Below, in pieces: positions 22,052-30,752 of a DNA stretch of 40,575 nucleotides. Below the pieces are notes generated by a model that had not been told where the DNA came from, ran no database searches, and saw nothing but the letters and a program-made list of their open reading frames with translations. This DNA is from Nonomuraea terrae. Lineage in GTDB: Bacteria > Actinomycetota > Actinomycetes > Streptosporangiales > Streptosporangiaceae. Positions within the stretch are counted from its first letter, which is position 1; every line of letters starts with the position of its first letter. The stretch covers positions 1-40,575 of the forward strand of contig NZ_SMKQ01000065.1 in NCBI RefSeq assembly GCF_004348995.1, written 5' to 3'. A program made the position numbers and the translations under genes.

Positions 22052-23929
22052 TCAGCGCTGCTCGACGATCTGGAACTCCAGGACGTCGGTGAACGTGCGT
22101 CCGTACGAGTCGGTCGCGGTGACCACGGCGCGGTGCTCACCCGCGGCGAGGTCGGCGGGCAGCTCGTAGCGCCACAGGTGCATCGAGCGGTCGGCGACGC
22201 TGCCGCCGTTGACCAGTTGCTGCGCGGCGGCGTGCGGGTCGGACCACTCGGCGCCGATCAGCTGGTCCTCGCCGCGCATCTCCTGGGTGCGGGTGGCCCG
22301 CTGCGCCCGGCCGCGGTCGAGCTTGACCGTGACCGTGGAGCCGGTCGAGCCCATCCAGAAGTTGGTGGTGAGCCACGTGCGGCCGGTCAGGTCCTCGCGG
22401 TCCAGCACCAGTTGGTCGCCCAGCTGCGGCTCCGGGCCCTCCTGGTCGTCGTTCCAGGACTGCCGCGCGGCGTACCACTCGCGGTACGTCGGGCTGTTGA
22501 GGCCCAGCTGCGTCTGCACGTCGTCGTCCTGGCCGGTCACGGTGAACCGCTCCCTGAACGAGTTGCCCCTCACGTCGAGGGTCAGCACGCCGGGCATGCC
22601 TCCGTCGCGCCCGACCGCGACGGGGTAGCCCTCGTCGGTGATCGCGCCGGAGTACCAGTCGCCGGAGATAGCGCCGGCGGTGATGTGCGGGAACGGCAGC
22701 CCTTCGACGCCGAAGAGGTCCTTCCAGCCCTTGGCGAGGTCGCCGGTCTTCATGTTCTCGATGGAGTGGCTGTGCCCGGAGACCGCGACGGCCTTGCGGC
22801 CCTGCAGCAGCTCGTGCACCTTGCGGACCTGGTCCACCTGGTGGATGGGGCTGCCCTCGTCGGCCCAGTTGAGCAGGGAGATGTGGCTGGCGAGCACGAC
22901 GAGCTTGTCCCGGCCGACCTTGGCGAGGTCGCGCTCCAGCCAGGCGAGCTGGTCGTCGCTGATCCTGCCGTTGTACGCCGGCCGGGTCGACGGGTTGTCG
23001 CACTGCGGCCGCAGGCCGTCGGCGTTGTCGACCTCGGGGGTGCACGGGTAGCGGACCGTGTTCAGCGCGATGACGTGCACGTCGCCCACGTCGTAGGAGT
23101 AGTACGCGGGGGCGAGCTGCGCGCGGAAGGTGTCGAAGGAGTGCTCGGCGGTCTCGGAGTCGAAGTCGAGGTCGTGGTTGCCGGGCAGGAACCGGGCCGG
23201 CCCGTTGGTGAGCTTCGTCAGCTCCCTGACGTCGGGGTAGAGCGACAGGTCGTCGCCGACGACGTCACCGATGAACAGGGTGCCGCAGCCCTGGTAGTCG
23301 TCGCGCCGCGACAGGTCGGCGATCGCGCCCTGGCGGGCGTAGCCGACCTCTTCCTTGTCGTACGGCTGCAGGTCACCGGCGATCATGCAGTGCTGCTCGC
23401 GCGACTGGGTGTCCCTGCTTTCCGCGAGGGGGAAGTTCACCGCGTCCGGGAGGGGCCCGGTGGGGGCGATGCCGCCGTAGCGCAGCTCCGGCGAGCCTTC
23501 CGGCAGGTGGTTGTAGTGGAACTGCGCGACGTTGGACTCGTCCACCGGCACCTGGTAGCCGGACGGCTGAGTGATGAACACCGTCATGTTGTCGTAGGCG
23601 GGGAGCCGGTAGCGTCCGCGGGCGTCGGTGGTCACGACGTCGCGACCGTTCGACACCACGACGCCGCGTAAGCCGCGCTCGTGACGGTCGTGGACGCTGT
23701 CGCGGTCACGGTCGACGAAGACGGTGCCGGTCAGGACGGAGGGATCGGCCGGGCCGTCCGGGGTGCGGACGACTTCGACGTGGCCGCGGTAGGCGGAGTC
23801 GTTCCAGGCGCCCGGCCGCGTGGCGGCGGCGGCGCCGGACGCTGGGACGACCGCCGCGAGCGAACCGGCGACCAGAGTGGTGAGGGCCAGGGCGACGTGG
23901 AGCTTGGTGCGTTCTCGGGACGAGGACAT
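22052..23929 (-). CDS. Secreted calcineurin-like phosphoesterase
   Basis: A 625-residue exported metallophosphoesterase. A signal peptide (about 1-37, ending SGAAAA) precedes an N-terminal beta-sandwich resembling the MetallophosN domain (TGTVFVDRDRDSVHDRHERGLRGVVVSNG, a carboxypeptidase-regulatory-like fold). The catalytic domain has metal-ligand motifs AGDLQ, FIGDVVGDD, PGNHDLD, ASHIS and GHSHS. The C-terminal region (about 470-625) is a further beta-sandwich. Likely cleaves phosphate esters outside the cell, perhaps for phosphate acquisition. ATG 23929 has GGAGAG nine bases upstream; a TTG one codon earlier is not needed. Confidence 0.85.
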   Translation of the reverse strand: MSSSRERTKLHVALALTTLVAGSLAAVVPASGAAAATRPGAWNDSAYRGHVEVVRTPDGPADPSVLTGTVFVDRDRDSVHDRHERGLRGVVVSNGRDVVTTDARGRYRLPAYDNMTVFITQPSGYQVPVDESNVAQFHYNHLPEGSPELRYGGIAPTGPLPDAVNFPLAESRDTQSREQHCMIAGDLQPYDKEEVGYARQGAIADLSRRDDYQGCGTLFIGDVVGDDLSLYPDVRELTKLTNGPARFLPGNHDLDFDSETAEHSFDTFRAQLAPAYYSYDVGDVHVIALNTVRYPCTPEVDNADGLRPQCDNPSTRPAYNGRISDDQLAWLERDLAKVGRDKLVVLASHISLLNWADEGSPIHQVDQVRKVHELLQGRKAVAVSGHSHSIENMKTGDLAKGWKDLFGVEGLPFPHITAGAISGDWYSGAITDEGYPVAVGRDGGMPGVLTLDVRGNSFRERFTVTGQDDDVQTQLGLNSPTYREWYAARQSWNDDQEGPEPQLGDQLVLDREDLTGRTWLTTNFWMGSTGSTVTVKLDRGRAQRATRTQEMRGEDQLIGAEWSDPHAAAQQLVNGGSVADRSMHLWRYELPADLAAGEHRAVVTATDSYGRTFTDVLEFQIVEQR

Positions 23930-24119
23930 CAAATGCTCTCCGTGAGTCGTTCGGACGTCTGCCGTCTTGGCACAGCGAAAACGATCTTTACCGAGAGATC
24001 TGAACAGAGCGCTTTACCCGGGGCGAACAGTCGCAGTATGACCGGCGGCCCACAGGTGACCTCGGCAGCGACGCCGGCCATACCGAGCCGGTCTGAGGGT
24101 TGCCGCGACTCATGGTCTT

Positions 24120-24133
24120 TCACCGCGCGGTGA
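24120..24133. promoter_or_regulatory. 14-bp palindrome in a promoter region
   Basis: TCACCGCGCGGTGA, perfect, about 60 bases before the hydrolase ATG and just ahead of a TATGAA-like element. Candidate operator in the divergent 260-base region; weak evidence. Confidence 0.3.
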
Positions 24134-24191
24134 TCGGGAGTATGAACGAAGCAGCAGCCGCCTGATCGCGTCTCCCGGGAGGTGACGGCAG

Positions 24192-25526
24192 ATGCGCCGT
24201 CGGAGCCTGGTCCTGTCCGTGCTGGCGTTGAGCGCCGTGCTGTTCGGCTCCACCACCGCGGGCGCGGTGGACGCCGGCCCGGTGCGGGGCGACCGGCCGC
24301 TGCCCGGCTACACGGTCGACAACCCGCCGCTGGAGCCCGCGCTCGTGGGCGGGCGGTCGAGCCGGGTGCTGCAGGGGGTGCACGAGCACGCCGCGTACGT
24401 CATCGAGGTGCCGCCGCGCTGGAACGGCGACCTGCTGATGTGGGCGCACGGGTTCCGCGGCGCGACCCGGGTGCTCACCGTGGACCCGCCCGGGTACGGG
24501 CTGCGCCGGCGGCTGCTGGACCAGGGCTACGCGTGGGCCGCGTCGTCCTACTACGCCAACGACTACGACGTGCGGGCCGGCGTGCTGAGCACCCGTGACC
24601 TCGCCGACCACTTCAGGCGGGTGGTGGGCAAGCCGCAGCGGACGTACCTGGCGGGGGTGTCGATGGGCGGGCACGTCGCGGTCCGCTCGATCGAGCAGTA
24701 TCCCGGCCGGTACGACGCCGCCCTGCCGATGTGCGGGGTGCTCGGCGACCATGAGCTGTTCGACTTCTTCCTCGACTTCCACCTCGCCGCCCAGGACCTG
24801 GCCGACGTGCCCGCCTACCCGTTCCCCGCCGACTACGCGACCGGCGCGGTGCCGCGGATCCAGCAGCGGCTCGGGCTGAGCGGCACGGGCACGGGCACGG
24901 GCAACGAGCTCGGCGCGCAGTTCCGCGACATCGTCGTCAACCTGAGCGGCGGCGAGCGGCCCGGGGCGCAGGCGGCGTTCGCGTACTGGAAGGACTACCT
25001 GTTCGGGCTCGCCGGGCCGGACGGCGGGGGCACACTGGCGCAGCAGCCGGGCAGGGTGGCCACGAACGCGGACACGGACTACGAGCCCGACTCCCCCGTC
25101 GACGTCGACGCGAGCGTGCGCCGGGTGCCGCCCGTGGATCCGGTGGCGCGCAGGACGCAGCGGCTGACCGAGGTGCCCGCCGTCACCGGCCGGATCAACG
25201 TGCCGGTGCTGTCGCTGCACAACCTGGGCGACGCCTTCGTGCCGTTCTCCATGGAGCAGCACTACCGCGCGGACGTGGCCCGGCACGGGCGCGGCGAGCT
25301 GCTGGTGCAGCGGGCGATCCGGACGGTCGGCCACTGCGAGTTCAGCGACGCCGAGGTGGCCGCCGCCTGGGACGACCTGGTGCGGTGGGAGCGCGGCGGC
25401 CGGCGGCCGGCCGGTGACGACGTGCGCGATCCGGCCACGGTGGCGGACCCGCGCTACGGGTGCCGGTTCACCGACCGGAACGCCTACCCCGAGGGCACCC
25501 GCCGGATGTTCGCCGCCTGCCCGTAG
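24192..25526 (+). CDS. Secreted alpha/beta hydrolase
   Basis: A 444-residue exported hydrolase. A signal peptide (1-25, ending TTAGAVDA) is followed by an alpha/beta hydrolase fold: WNGDLLMWAHGFRG carries the oxyanion HG, Ser157 lies in the nucleophile elbow AGVSMGGHV, a candidate acid is in HNLGDAFVPF, and His381 is in TVGHCEF. This arrangement resembles secreted esterase/peptidase-like enzymes of actinomycetes; the substrate is unknown. A short GTGTGTG repeat (from GGCACG units) lies near residue 235. GGAGGTGA stands seven bases before ATG 24192. It is divergent from the phosphoesterase and converges on the GntR gene, with one base between stops. Confidence 0.75.
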   Translation: MRRRSLVLSVLALSAVLFGSTTAGAVDAGPVRGDRPLPGYTVDNPPLEPALVGGRSSRVLQGVHEHAAYVIEVPPRWNGDLLMWAHGFRGATRVLTVDPPGYGLRRRLLDQGYAWAASSYYANDYDVRAGVLSTRDLADHFRRVVGKPQRTYLAGVSMGGHVAVRSIEQYPGRYDAALPMCGVLGDHELFDFFLDFHLAAQDLADVPAYPFPADYATGAVPRIQQRLGLSGTGTGTGNELGAQFRDIVVNLSGGERPGAQAAFAYWKDYLFGLAGPDGGGTLAQQPGRVATNADTDYEPDSPVDVDASVRRVPPVDPVARRTQRLTEVPAVTGRINVPVLSLHNLGDAFVPFSMEQHYRADVARHGRGELLVQRAIRTVGHCEFSDAEVAAAWDDLVRWERGGRRPAGDDVRDPATVADPRYGCRFTDRNAYPEGTRRMFAACP

Positions 25527-25527
25527 G

Positions 25528-26154
25528 TCACAGGCGGAACAGGCCGGCGCAGGCGGAGGCGGCGGCGTCGGGGTCGCCCACGACGACGGCCCGCGCGAGC
25601 AGCGCCAGGCGGTCGGCCGCGACCTGCGTCTCGTCGAAGGGCGCGGCCTCGGCCAGCACGTCGTCGAGCTCGGCCAGCAGGCACGGCCCGGACAGCCGGC
25701 GTACGCAGGGCCAGGTCTCGCGGAAGCGGACCGGGGAGCCGTCCGCGTCGAGCAGGGCCAGCCGCAGGCTGCGGTCGGGGTGGGCGGCCGCGCTGCGGGC
25801 GAGCCCGGCCATGACGGCCTCGCGGGCGCGGGCGAGCTCGGCGGGGTCGCGCTCGGCCCATAACGCGGCGAGGTCCGGCTTCTCCTCCTCCAGCGTCGGG
25901 GCGAGCACCACGGCGCCGTTGCCGTGCTGCACCTCGACCTTGCCCTGGACCTCCAGCGCCACGAGGGCGCGGCTGAGTGAGGCGCGGCTGACGCCGAGCT
26001 CGGCGGCCAGGAGACGTTCGGGCGGCAGGCGGTCGCCGGGGGACAGCCCCTGAGCCTCGATGAAGCGGGCGATGTGGTCGGCCAGCTGCACGTACAGGCG
26101 CGGCCGTTCCAGGCGCTCAGGAACCGCGGCGGCCTGCGGGCGCTTCTTGGTCAC
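25528..26154 (-). CDS. GntR-family regulator of the adjacent operon
   Basis: A 208-residue regulator. Residues 18-85 are a GntR winged helix (LYVQLADHIARFIEAQGLSPGDRLPPERLLAAELGVSRASLSRALVALEVQGKVEV followed by the HGNGAVV wing). The C-terminal helical part is FCD-like but short, with few of the usual metal-binding histidines. The GTG at 26154 has no ribosome-binding site, but TAGACT lies seven bases upstream, which suits a leaderless message. It is divergent from the MatC-CoA-transferase-carboxyltransferase operon, matching the GntR (MatR/MdcY) that controls malonate operons elsewhere. Confidence 0.8.
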   Translation of the reverse strand: MTKKRPQAAAVPERLERPRLYVQLADHIARFIEAQGLSPGDRLPPERLLAAELGVSRASLSRALVALEVQGKVEVQHGNGAVVLAPTLEEEKPDLAALWAERDPAELARAREAVMAGLARSAAAHPDRSLRLALLDADGSPVRFRETWPCVRRLSGPCLLAELDDVLAEAAPFDETQVAADRLALLARAVVVGDPDAAASACAGLFRL

Positions 26155-26167
26155 GGCGCACAGTCTA

Positions 26168-26183
26168 TTGACATTCCCTACAA
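26168..26183. promoter_or_regulatory. Candidate GntR operator / -35 region
   Basis: TTGACATTCCCTACAA begins with a perfect -35 hexamer for the plus-strand operon and has TTG/CAA ends as a weak dyad. It lies just upstream of the putative -10 (TAGACT) of the divergent GntR gene, so a bound regulator would affect both. Confidence 0.35.
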
Positions 26184-26254
26184 GTGGAGCAGAGGCTAGG
26201 CCAATCCGGAAATATGCGTGTAACCGGGCATCCCTTCACCCCCTAGGAGCTGCC

Positions 26255-27598
26255 ATGTCAGCGGAAGTCATCGCGCTGATCGTGCTCGTGCTGGTGTTCC
26301 TGATAGCGACCATCCGGTCCATCAACATGGGCGCGCTCGCGCTTGTCGCCGCCTTCGTCGTGGGCACCACCGTGTTCGGAGTGGCTGTCGACGACGTGCT
26401 CGACGGCTTCCCGGCCAACCTGTTCGTCATCCTGGTCGGCGTCACGTACCTGTTCGCGCTGGCCAAGACCAACGGCACCGTGGACTGGATCGTGCACCGG
26501 GCCGTGGTCGCGGTACGCGGCCGGGTCGCCCTGATGCCGTGGGTGATGTTCGCGGTCTGTGCGGCGATCACCGCGATCGGCGCGGCCAGCCCGGCCGCGG
26601 TGGCCATCGTGGCGCCGGTGGCGATGGGCTTCGCGGCCCGCTACCGGATCAACCCCGTGATGATGGGCATGATGGTGGTGCAGGGAGCGACGGGGGGCAG
26701 CTTCTCCCCGATCGGCATCTTCGGGGCGATCACCAACGGCGTCGTCGACCAGAGCAACCTGGCCGGCAGCCCGGCCGCGCTGTTCGGCGGCGCGCTCGGC
26801 TCGTGCGCCCTCATCAGCCTGATCAGCTTCGTCTCTCTGGGCGGCCGGGAGCTGCTGCGACGCGACCGCGAGTCGGCCAGGGGCGCGGTCGCGAGCCTGG
26901 CGACCGCACCCTCCGCGACCGCGGCACCCGCCGCCGCCGGCAGCGGGCCCGGCGGTGCGGCGGGCACCGGCGGCCTGCTGGACGACACCGCGCTGCACCT
27001 CGACGCGCAGCGGTCGCTCACGCTGGTCGGCCTGCTGGTGCTGGCGGTCGGCGCGCTCGTCTTCGACCTCGACATCGGCTTCCTCGCCCTGGCGGTGGCG
27101 GTCGTCCTGACGCTGATCTTCCCGTCCGCCGCCCGCGGCGCCGTCGACAAGATCAGCTGGGGTACGGTGCTCCTGGTCGGCGGCATCGTCACCTACGTGA
27201 CCCTGCTGCAGAACCAGGGCACGGTGAAGTGGCTCGGCGACGGCGTGGCCCAGGTGGGCGCCCCGCTGCTGGCCGCGCTCCTGATCTGCCTGATCGGCGC
27301 GGTGGTGTCCGCCTTCGCCTCGACGACCGGCATCCTGGGCGCGCTCATCCCCCTCGCGGTGCCGTTCCTGCAGACCGGGCAGGTCGGCGCGGTGGGCCTG
27401 ATCACGGCGCTGGCCATCGCCTCGTCGGTGGTCGACTGCAGCCCGTTCTCGACCAACGGCGCGCTGATCGTGGCCAACTCCGAGGTGACGATCCGCGACG
27501 ACGTGTTCAGGCGGCTGATGACCTGGGGCATGACGATCATGATCGCCGCGCCCGTCGTGTGCTGGCTCGTGCTGGTCGTGCCCGGCGGCGTGTCATGA
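26255..27598 (+). CDS. MatC-like dicarboxylate (malonate) carrier
   Basis: A 447-residue membrane protein with about eleven helices and a long glycine/alanine-rich central cytosolic loop (about 205-250). The N-terminal half (IALIVLVLVFLIATIRSINMGALALVAAFVVGT, FPANLFVILVGVTYLFALAKTNGTVDWIV, GATGGSFSPIGIFGAI) matches the MatC N-terminal domain of the ion-transporter superfamily; VVDCSPFSTNGALIVAN is the matching C-terminal repeat block. MatC imports malonate in Rhizobium. ATG 26255 has AGGAGC five bases upstream. Its stop overlaps the start of the CoA-transferase gene, so the two are coupled. Substrate malonate is inferred; other dicarboxylates are possible. Confidence 0.8.
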   Translation: MSAEVIALIVLVLVFLIATIRSINMGALALVAAFVVGTTVFGVAVDDVLDGFPANLFVILVGVTYLFALAKTNGTVDWIVHRAVVAVRGRVALMPWVMFAVCAAITAIGAASPAAVAIVAPVAMGFAARYRINPVMMGMMVVQGATGGSFSPIGIFGAITNGVVDQSNLAGSPAALFGGALGSCALISLISFVSLGGRELLRRDRESARGAVASLATAPSATAAPAAAGSGPGGAAGTGGLLDDTALHLDAQRSLTLVGLLVLAVGALVFDLDIGFLALAVAVVLTLIFPSAARGAVDKISWGTVLLVGGIVTYVTLLQNQGTVKWLGDGVAQVGAPLLAALLICLIGAVVSAFASTTGILGALIPLAVPFLQTGQVGAVGLITALAIASSVVDCSPFSTNGALIVANSEVTIRDDVFRRLMTWGMTIMIAAPVVCWLVLVVPGGVS

Positions 27599-28761
27599 GC
27601 GGCCCGCTGGCCGGTTACGTCGTCGTCGACCTGACCAGGGCGCTCGCCGGGCCGCACGCCGGGATGATGCTCGGCGACCTGGGCGCTCGGGTCGTCAAGG
27701 TGGAGCAGCCCGGCAAGGGCGACGACACCCGCGGATGGGGGCCGCCGTTCGCCGGGTCGGAGTCGACGTACTTCCTGTCGTGCAACCGCAACAAGCAGTC
27801 CATCGCCCTGGATCTGAAGGACGACGACGGCCGCACGGCGTTCGAGGCCCTGATCGCCAAGGCGGACGTGCTGCTGGAGAACTTCCGCGCCGGGGTGCTC
27901 GACCGGCTCGGGTACTCCACGGCCCGGCTGATGGAGCTCAACCCTCGGCTGGTGGTGCTGTCCATCACGGGGTTCGGGCACGACGGGCCGGAGGGCGGCC
28001 GGGCCGGATACGACCAGATCGCCCAGGGTGAGGCCGGGCTGATGTCGCTGACCGGGTCGGGGCCGGAGGACCCGCAGCGGGTCGGGGTGCCGATCGGCGA
28101 CCTGCTGGCCGGCATGTACGGCGCGTTCGGCGTGGTGTCGGCGCTGCTGGAGCGCGAGCGGACCGGCCGCGGGCAGGTCGTCCGCACCTCGTTGCTGGCC
28201 TCCATCGTCGGGGTGCACGCCTTCCAGGGCACGCGCTGGACGGTGGCCGGCGAGGTCGGCCTGGCGCAGGGCAACCACCACCCGTCCATCGCGCCGTACG
28301 GGCTGTTCCGCTGCGAGGACGGGCACGTGCAGATCGCGGTCGGCAGCGAGAGCCTGTGGCAGCGGTTCTGCGCCGGGTTCGGGCTGGACCCGCGGGAGCC
28401 CGGTTTCGCGGCGAACGCCGACCGGGTCGCGGCCGGTCCCCGGCTGGTGGAGCGGATCGAGGCCGTCTTCGCCGGTTTCGGCGCCGAGGAGCTGCTGGAG
28501 CGGCTGGCGGATCTGGGTGTGCCCGCCGGGCGGGTACGAAACCTGCAGGAGGTGTACGCCTGGCCGCAGGCCCGTGCGCAGGGACTGCTCATCGACGTCG
28601 AGCACGAAAGCCTCGGCCGGATCACGCTGCCCGGGCCGCCGCTGCGGTTCTTCGACGCGACCGGGCCGGACGGCGAGGTGGAGACCACCCGCGGCGACCA
28701 CGCCGCACCTCCCGTGCTGAACGCCGACGAAGAGGAGATCCGCACGTGGCTGGCAGGCTGA
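27595..28761 (+). CDS. Class III (CaiB/BaiF) CoA-transferase
   Basis: A 388-residue family III CoA-transferase. The start VVDLTRALAGPHAGMMLGDLGARVVKVEQP is the classic block. It is followed by FLSCNRNKQSIALDLKDDDGR and by the catalytic aspartate Asp169 in VGVPIGDLLAG, the same position as in formyl-CoA transferase. It moves CoA from one acid to another through aspartyl anhydride intermediates. The ATG overlaps the MatC stop (ATGA). In this context it probably activates the imported dicarboxylate, for example malonate to malonyl-CoA with acetyl-CoA or succinyl-CoA as donor. This would replace the MatB ligase of classical mat operons; the donor/acceptor pair is inference. Confidence 0.85.
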   Translation: MSGPLAGYVVVDLTRALAGPHAGMMLGDLGARVVKVEQPGKGDDTRGWGPPFAGSESTYFLSCNRNKQSIALDLKDDDGRTAFEALIAKADVLLENFRAGVLDRLGYSTARLMELNPRLVVLSITGFGHDGPEGGRAGYDQIAQGEAGLMSLTGSGPEDPQRVGVPIGDLLAGMYGAFGVVSALLERERTGRGQVVRTSLLASIVGVHAFQGTRWTVAGEVGLAQGNHHPSIAPYGLFRCEDGHVQIAVGSESLWQRFCAGFGLDPREPGFAANADRVAAGPRLVERIEAVFAGFGAEELLERLADLGVPAGRVRNLQEVYAWPQARAQGLLIDVEHESLGRITLPGPPLRFFDATGPDGEVETTRGDHAAPPVLNADEEEIRTWLAG

Positions 28762-30245
28762 GCGCACGCGACCTGATCGAACTCGTGCTGGACGACGGCT
28801 CGTACCGCAGCTGGGACGAGCCGCTCGGCCCGGCGAGCGACCCCGACGTGGCCGCCGCCCGGCAGCGCACCGGCCTGGACGAGGCGGTGATCACCGGGGA
28901 GGGGCTGCTGCGCGGCCGCCGGGTCGCCGTCGTCGCGTGCGAGTTCGGTTTCCTGGCCGGCTCGATCGGGGTGGACGCCGCCGAACGCCTGGTGAGCGCC
29001 GTGGAACGCGCGACCTCGGAACGCCTGCCGCTGCTCGCCGCGCCCGCCTCGGGCGGGACCAGGATGCAGGAGGGCACCGTGGCGTTCCTGCAGATGGTGA
29101 AGATCACGGCCGCGGTCGCCCGGCACAAGGCCGCCGGGCTGCCGTACCTGGTCTACCTGCGCCATCCGACCTTCGGCGGCGTGCTGGCCTCGTGGGCCTC
29201 GCTCGGTCAGATGACGGCCGCGGAGCCGCGCGCGATGATCGGCTTCCTCGGCCCGCGCGTCTACGAGGCCCTGTACGGCCGGCCGTTCCCCGAGGGCGTG
29301 CAGGTCGCCGAGACGCTGCGGCGCCAGGGGCTGATCGACGGAGTGCTGCCGCCCGAGGACCTGGCCGAGGTCGCCGACCGGGCGCTGCGCGTCATGCTGG
29401 CGCCGCCGCCGGCCGCTCCCGCGGCCGCGCCGCCGCAGGAGCGGCTGCCGGACGTCCCCGCCTGGGAGTCGATCACCCTCTCACGGCGACCCGACCGGCC
29501 CGGCGTGCGGCAGTTGCTGCGCCACGCCGCGTCCGACGTCGTACGGCTGAACGGCACCGGCGCCGGGGAGGCCGACCCTGCGCTGCTGCTGGCGCTGGCC
29601 CGCTTCGGCGGCGTGTCATGCGTGCTGCTCGGCCAGGACCGCCGCAACCAGACGGACACCGGGCCGCTGGGGCCTGCGGCGCTGCGCGCGGCCCGGCGCG
29701 GCATGCGGCTGGCTCGCGAGCTGCGGCTGCCGCTCGTCACCGTCGTCGACACCCCCGGCGCGGCCCTGTCGCCGGAGGCGGAGAAGGGCGGGCTGGCCGG
29801 CGAGATCGCCCGCTGCCTGGCCGAGCTGGTCACCCTGGAGACGCCGACGCTCTCCCTGCTGCTCGGCCAGGGCAGCGGGGGCGGCGCGCTCGCGCTCGTC
29901 CCGTGCGACCGGGTGCTCGTCGCCCAGCACGGGTGGTTGTCGCCGCTGCCTCCGGAGGGGGCCAGCGCGATCGTGCACCGGGACGTCGAGCACGCCGCGC
30001 AGGTGGCGGAGGCGCAGGGGGTGCGCTCCGCCGACCTGCTCGCCGCCGGCATCGCCGACCGGATCGTCCCCGAGCACCCGGACGCCGCCGCGGAGCCGAA
30101 GGCGTTCTGCGTGCGTGCCGGGCGCGAGGTGGAACGCGAACTCGCCGCCCTGCTGCACGCCCCCCGCGCCGGGCTGCTCGACCGGCGGCTGCACCGCTAC
30201 CGGATCCTCGGCCGTCACCTCCCGGCCGACGACGCCGTGGCCTGA
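28746..30245 (+). CDS. Fused AccD-AccA-type carboxyltransferase/decarboxylase
   Basis: A 499-residue single chain combining both crotonase-fold halves of acyl-CoA carboxyltransferase. The beta-like half (about 1-225) has ASGGTRMQEGTVAFLQM, PTFGGVLASWASLGQMTAAEP and IGFLGPRVYE. The alpha-like half (about 255-480) has RRGMRLARELRLPLVTVVDTPGA, GQGSGGGALAL and PPEGASAIVHRD. The zinc ribbon of bacterial AccD is absent, and no biotin carboxylase or biotin carrier lies nearby. That combination recalls malonate decarboxylase MdcD-MdcE, which decarboxylates malonyl thioesters with the same folds. The GTG at 28746 overlaps the CoA-transferase end by 16 bases. Predicted role: malonyl-CoA (or similar) decarboxylation; a carboxylase subunit using carriers elsewhere remains possible. 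Confidence 0.75.
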   Translation: MAGRLSARDLIELVLDDGSYRSWDEPLGPASDPDVAAARQRTGLDEAVITGEGLLRGRRVAVVACEFGFLAGSIGVDAAERLVSAVERATSERLPLLAAPASGGTRMQEGTVAFLQMVKITAAVARHKAAGLPYLVYLRHPTFGGVLASWASLGQMTAAEPRAMIGFLGPRVYEALYGRPFPEGVQVAETLRRQGLIDGVLPPEDLAEVADRALRVMLAPPPAAPAAAPPQERLPDVPAWESITLSRRPDRPGVRQLLRHAASDVVRLNGTGAGEADPALLLALARFGGVSCVLLGQDRRNQTDTGPLGPAALRAARRGMRLARELRLPLVTVVDTPGAALSPEAEKGGLAGEIARCLAELVTLETPTLSLLLGQGSGGGALALVPCDRVLVAQHGWLSPLPPEGASAIVHRDVEHAAQVAEAQGVRSADLLAAGIADRIVPEHPDAAAEPKAFCVRAGREVERELAALLHAPRAGLLDRRLHRYRILGRHLPADDAVA

Positions 30246-30246
30246 C

Positions 30247-30397
30247 CCGGCCCAGTCCGAGTTGTGCCCGACCGTCCGCTCCCCTCGAAGACGGCGGTGT
30301 CGGCAGCGGCGAGCATGCGGGCGTTCAGGTGCGGGATGACGCTCTGCTCGCACGGGTGGGTGATGTTCAGCCCGACGTAGCCGAAGCGGCGGGCGGC
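30247..30397 (-). pseudogene. Shikimate/quinate dehydrogenase (AroE-type) relic
   Basis: Minus-strand translation gives RRFGYVGLNITHPCEQSVIPHL, matching the substrate-binding motif GLNVTHPxKQxVxPHL of AroE/quinate dehydrogenases. A degraded TAVFEG follows, and then, in another frame, VGHNSDWAG, the GHNTDW motif. The frame change, a small deletion before TAVF and complete loss of the NAD-binding domain show a dead fragment. It abuts the end of the carboxyltransferase gene. No N-terminal start is convincing. Confidence 0.6.
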
Positions 30398-30598
30398 GCC
30401 GTTGTCCTCCGCGGATATCGCGCACCGATTCTGCGGAATTCGCACGAAGCCCATCACTTACCCGCGGAATCCGGGATGGACGGCGGATGACACGGACGGC
30501 CGCTCGACGGCTCCCGTCCCGGTGGCACGCCTTTCGCACGGTACGCGGGACCGGCGTTCACCTCTCCCCCCTCGCAAGGCGGGCGGTGAATTCCGCTC

Positions 30599-30627
30599 TT
30601 GATGGGATACCTGGGGACCCATAGCCT
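30599..30627 (+). promoter_or_regulatory. Sigma-70-type promoter
   Basis: TTGATG (30599-30604), exactly 17 bases, TAGCCT (30622-30627). Predicted start near 30634, 32 bases before the ATG of the 28-residue ORF. Confidence 0.55.
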
Positions 30628-30665
30628 TTCGCTGACCGTTCCCGACTTCACGGGTAAGGAGCGCC

Positions 30666-30752
30666 ATGAGTTACACCCCGGCCCCAGAACCACGGCAGGA
30701 GCGGAATCCGGACGAACAGCTCTCCGCCCGGACGGTCGCGCGGCGGGGGTGA
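30666..30752 (+). CDS. 28-residue ORF of unknown function
   Basis: ATG 30666 is preceded by TAAGGAG at a good distance and by a canonical promoter. The product begins MSYTPAPEPRQERNPDEQLS and ends ARTVARRG; it is hydrophilic without a signal peptide. It may be a small regulatory protein, a leader of the downstream ABC operon, or the N-terminal stub of a lost gene: the end resembles the start of DppC-type permeases before their first helix. No homology can be judged. Confidence 0.4.
   Translation: MSYTPAPEPRQERNPDEQLSARTVARRG

Noticed and set aside
30454..30561. A minus-strand 35-codon ORF with purines before its GTG
   Set aside because: The purine run touches the start codon, spacing is wrong, and the product has poor coding bias.
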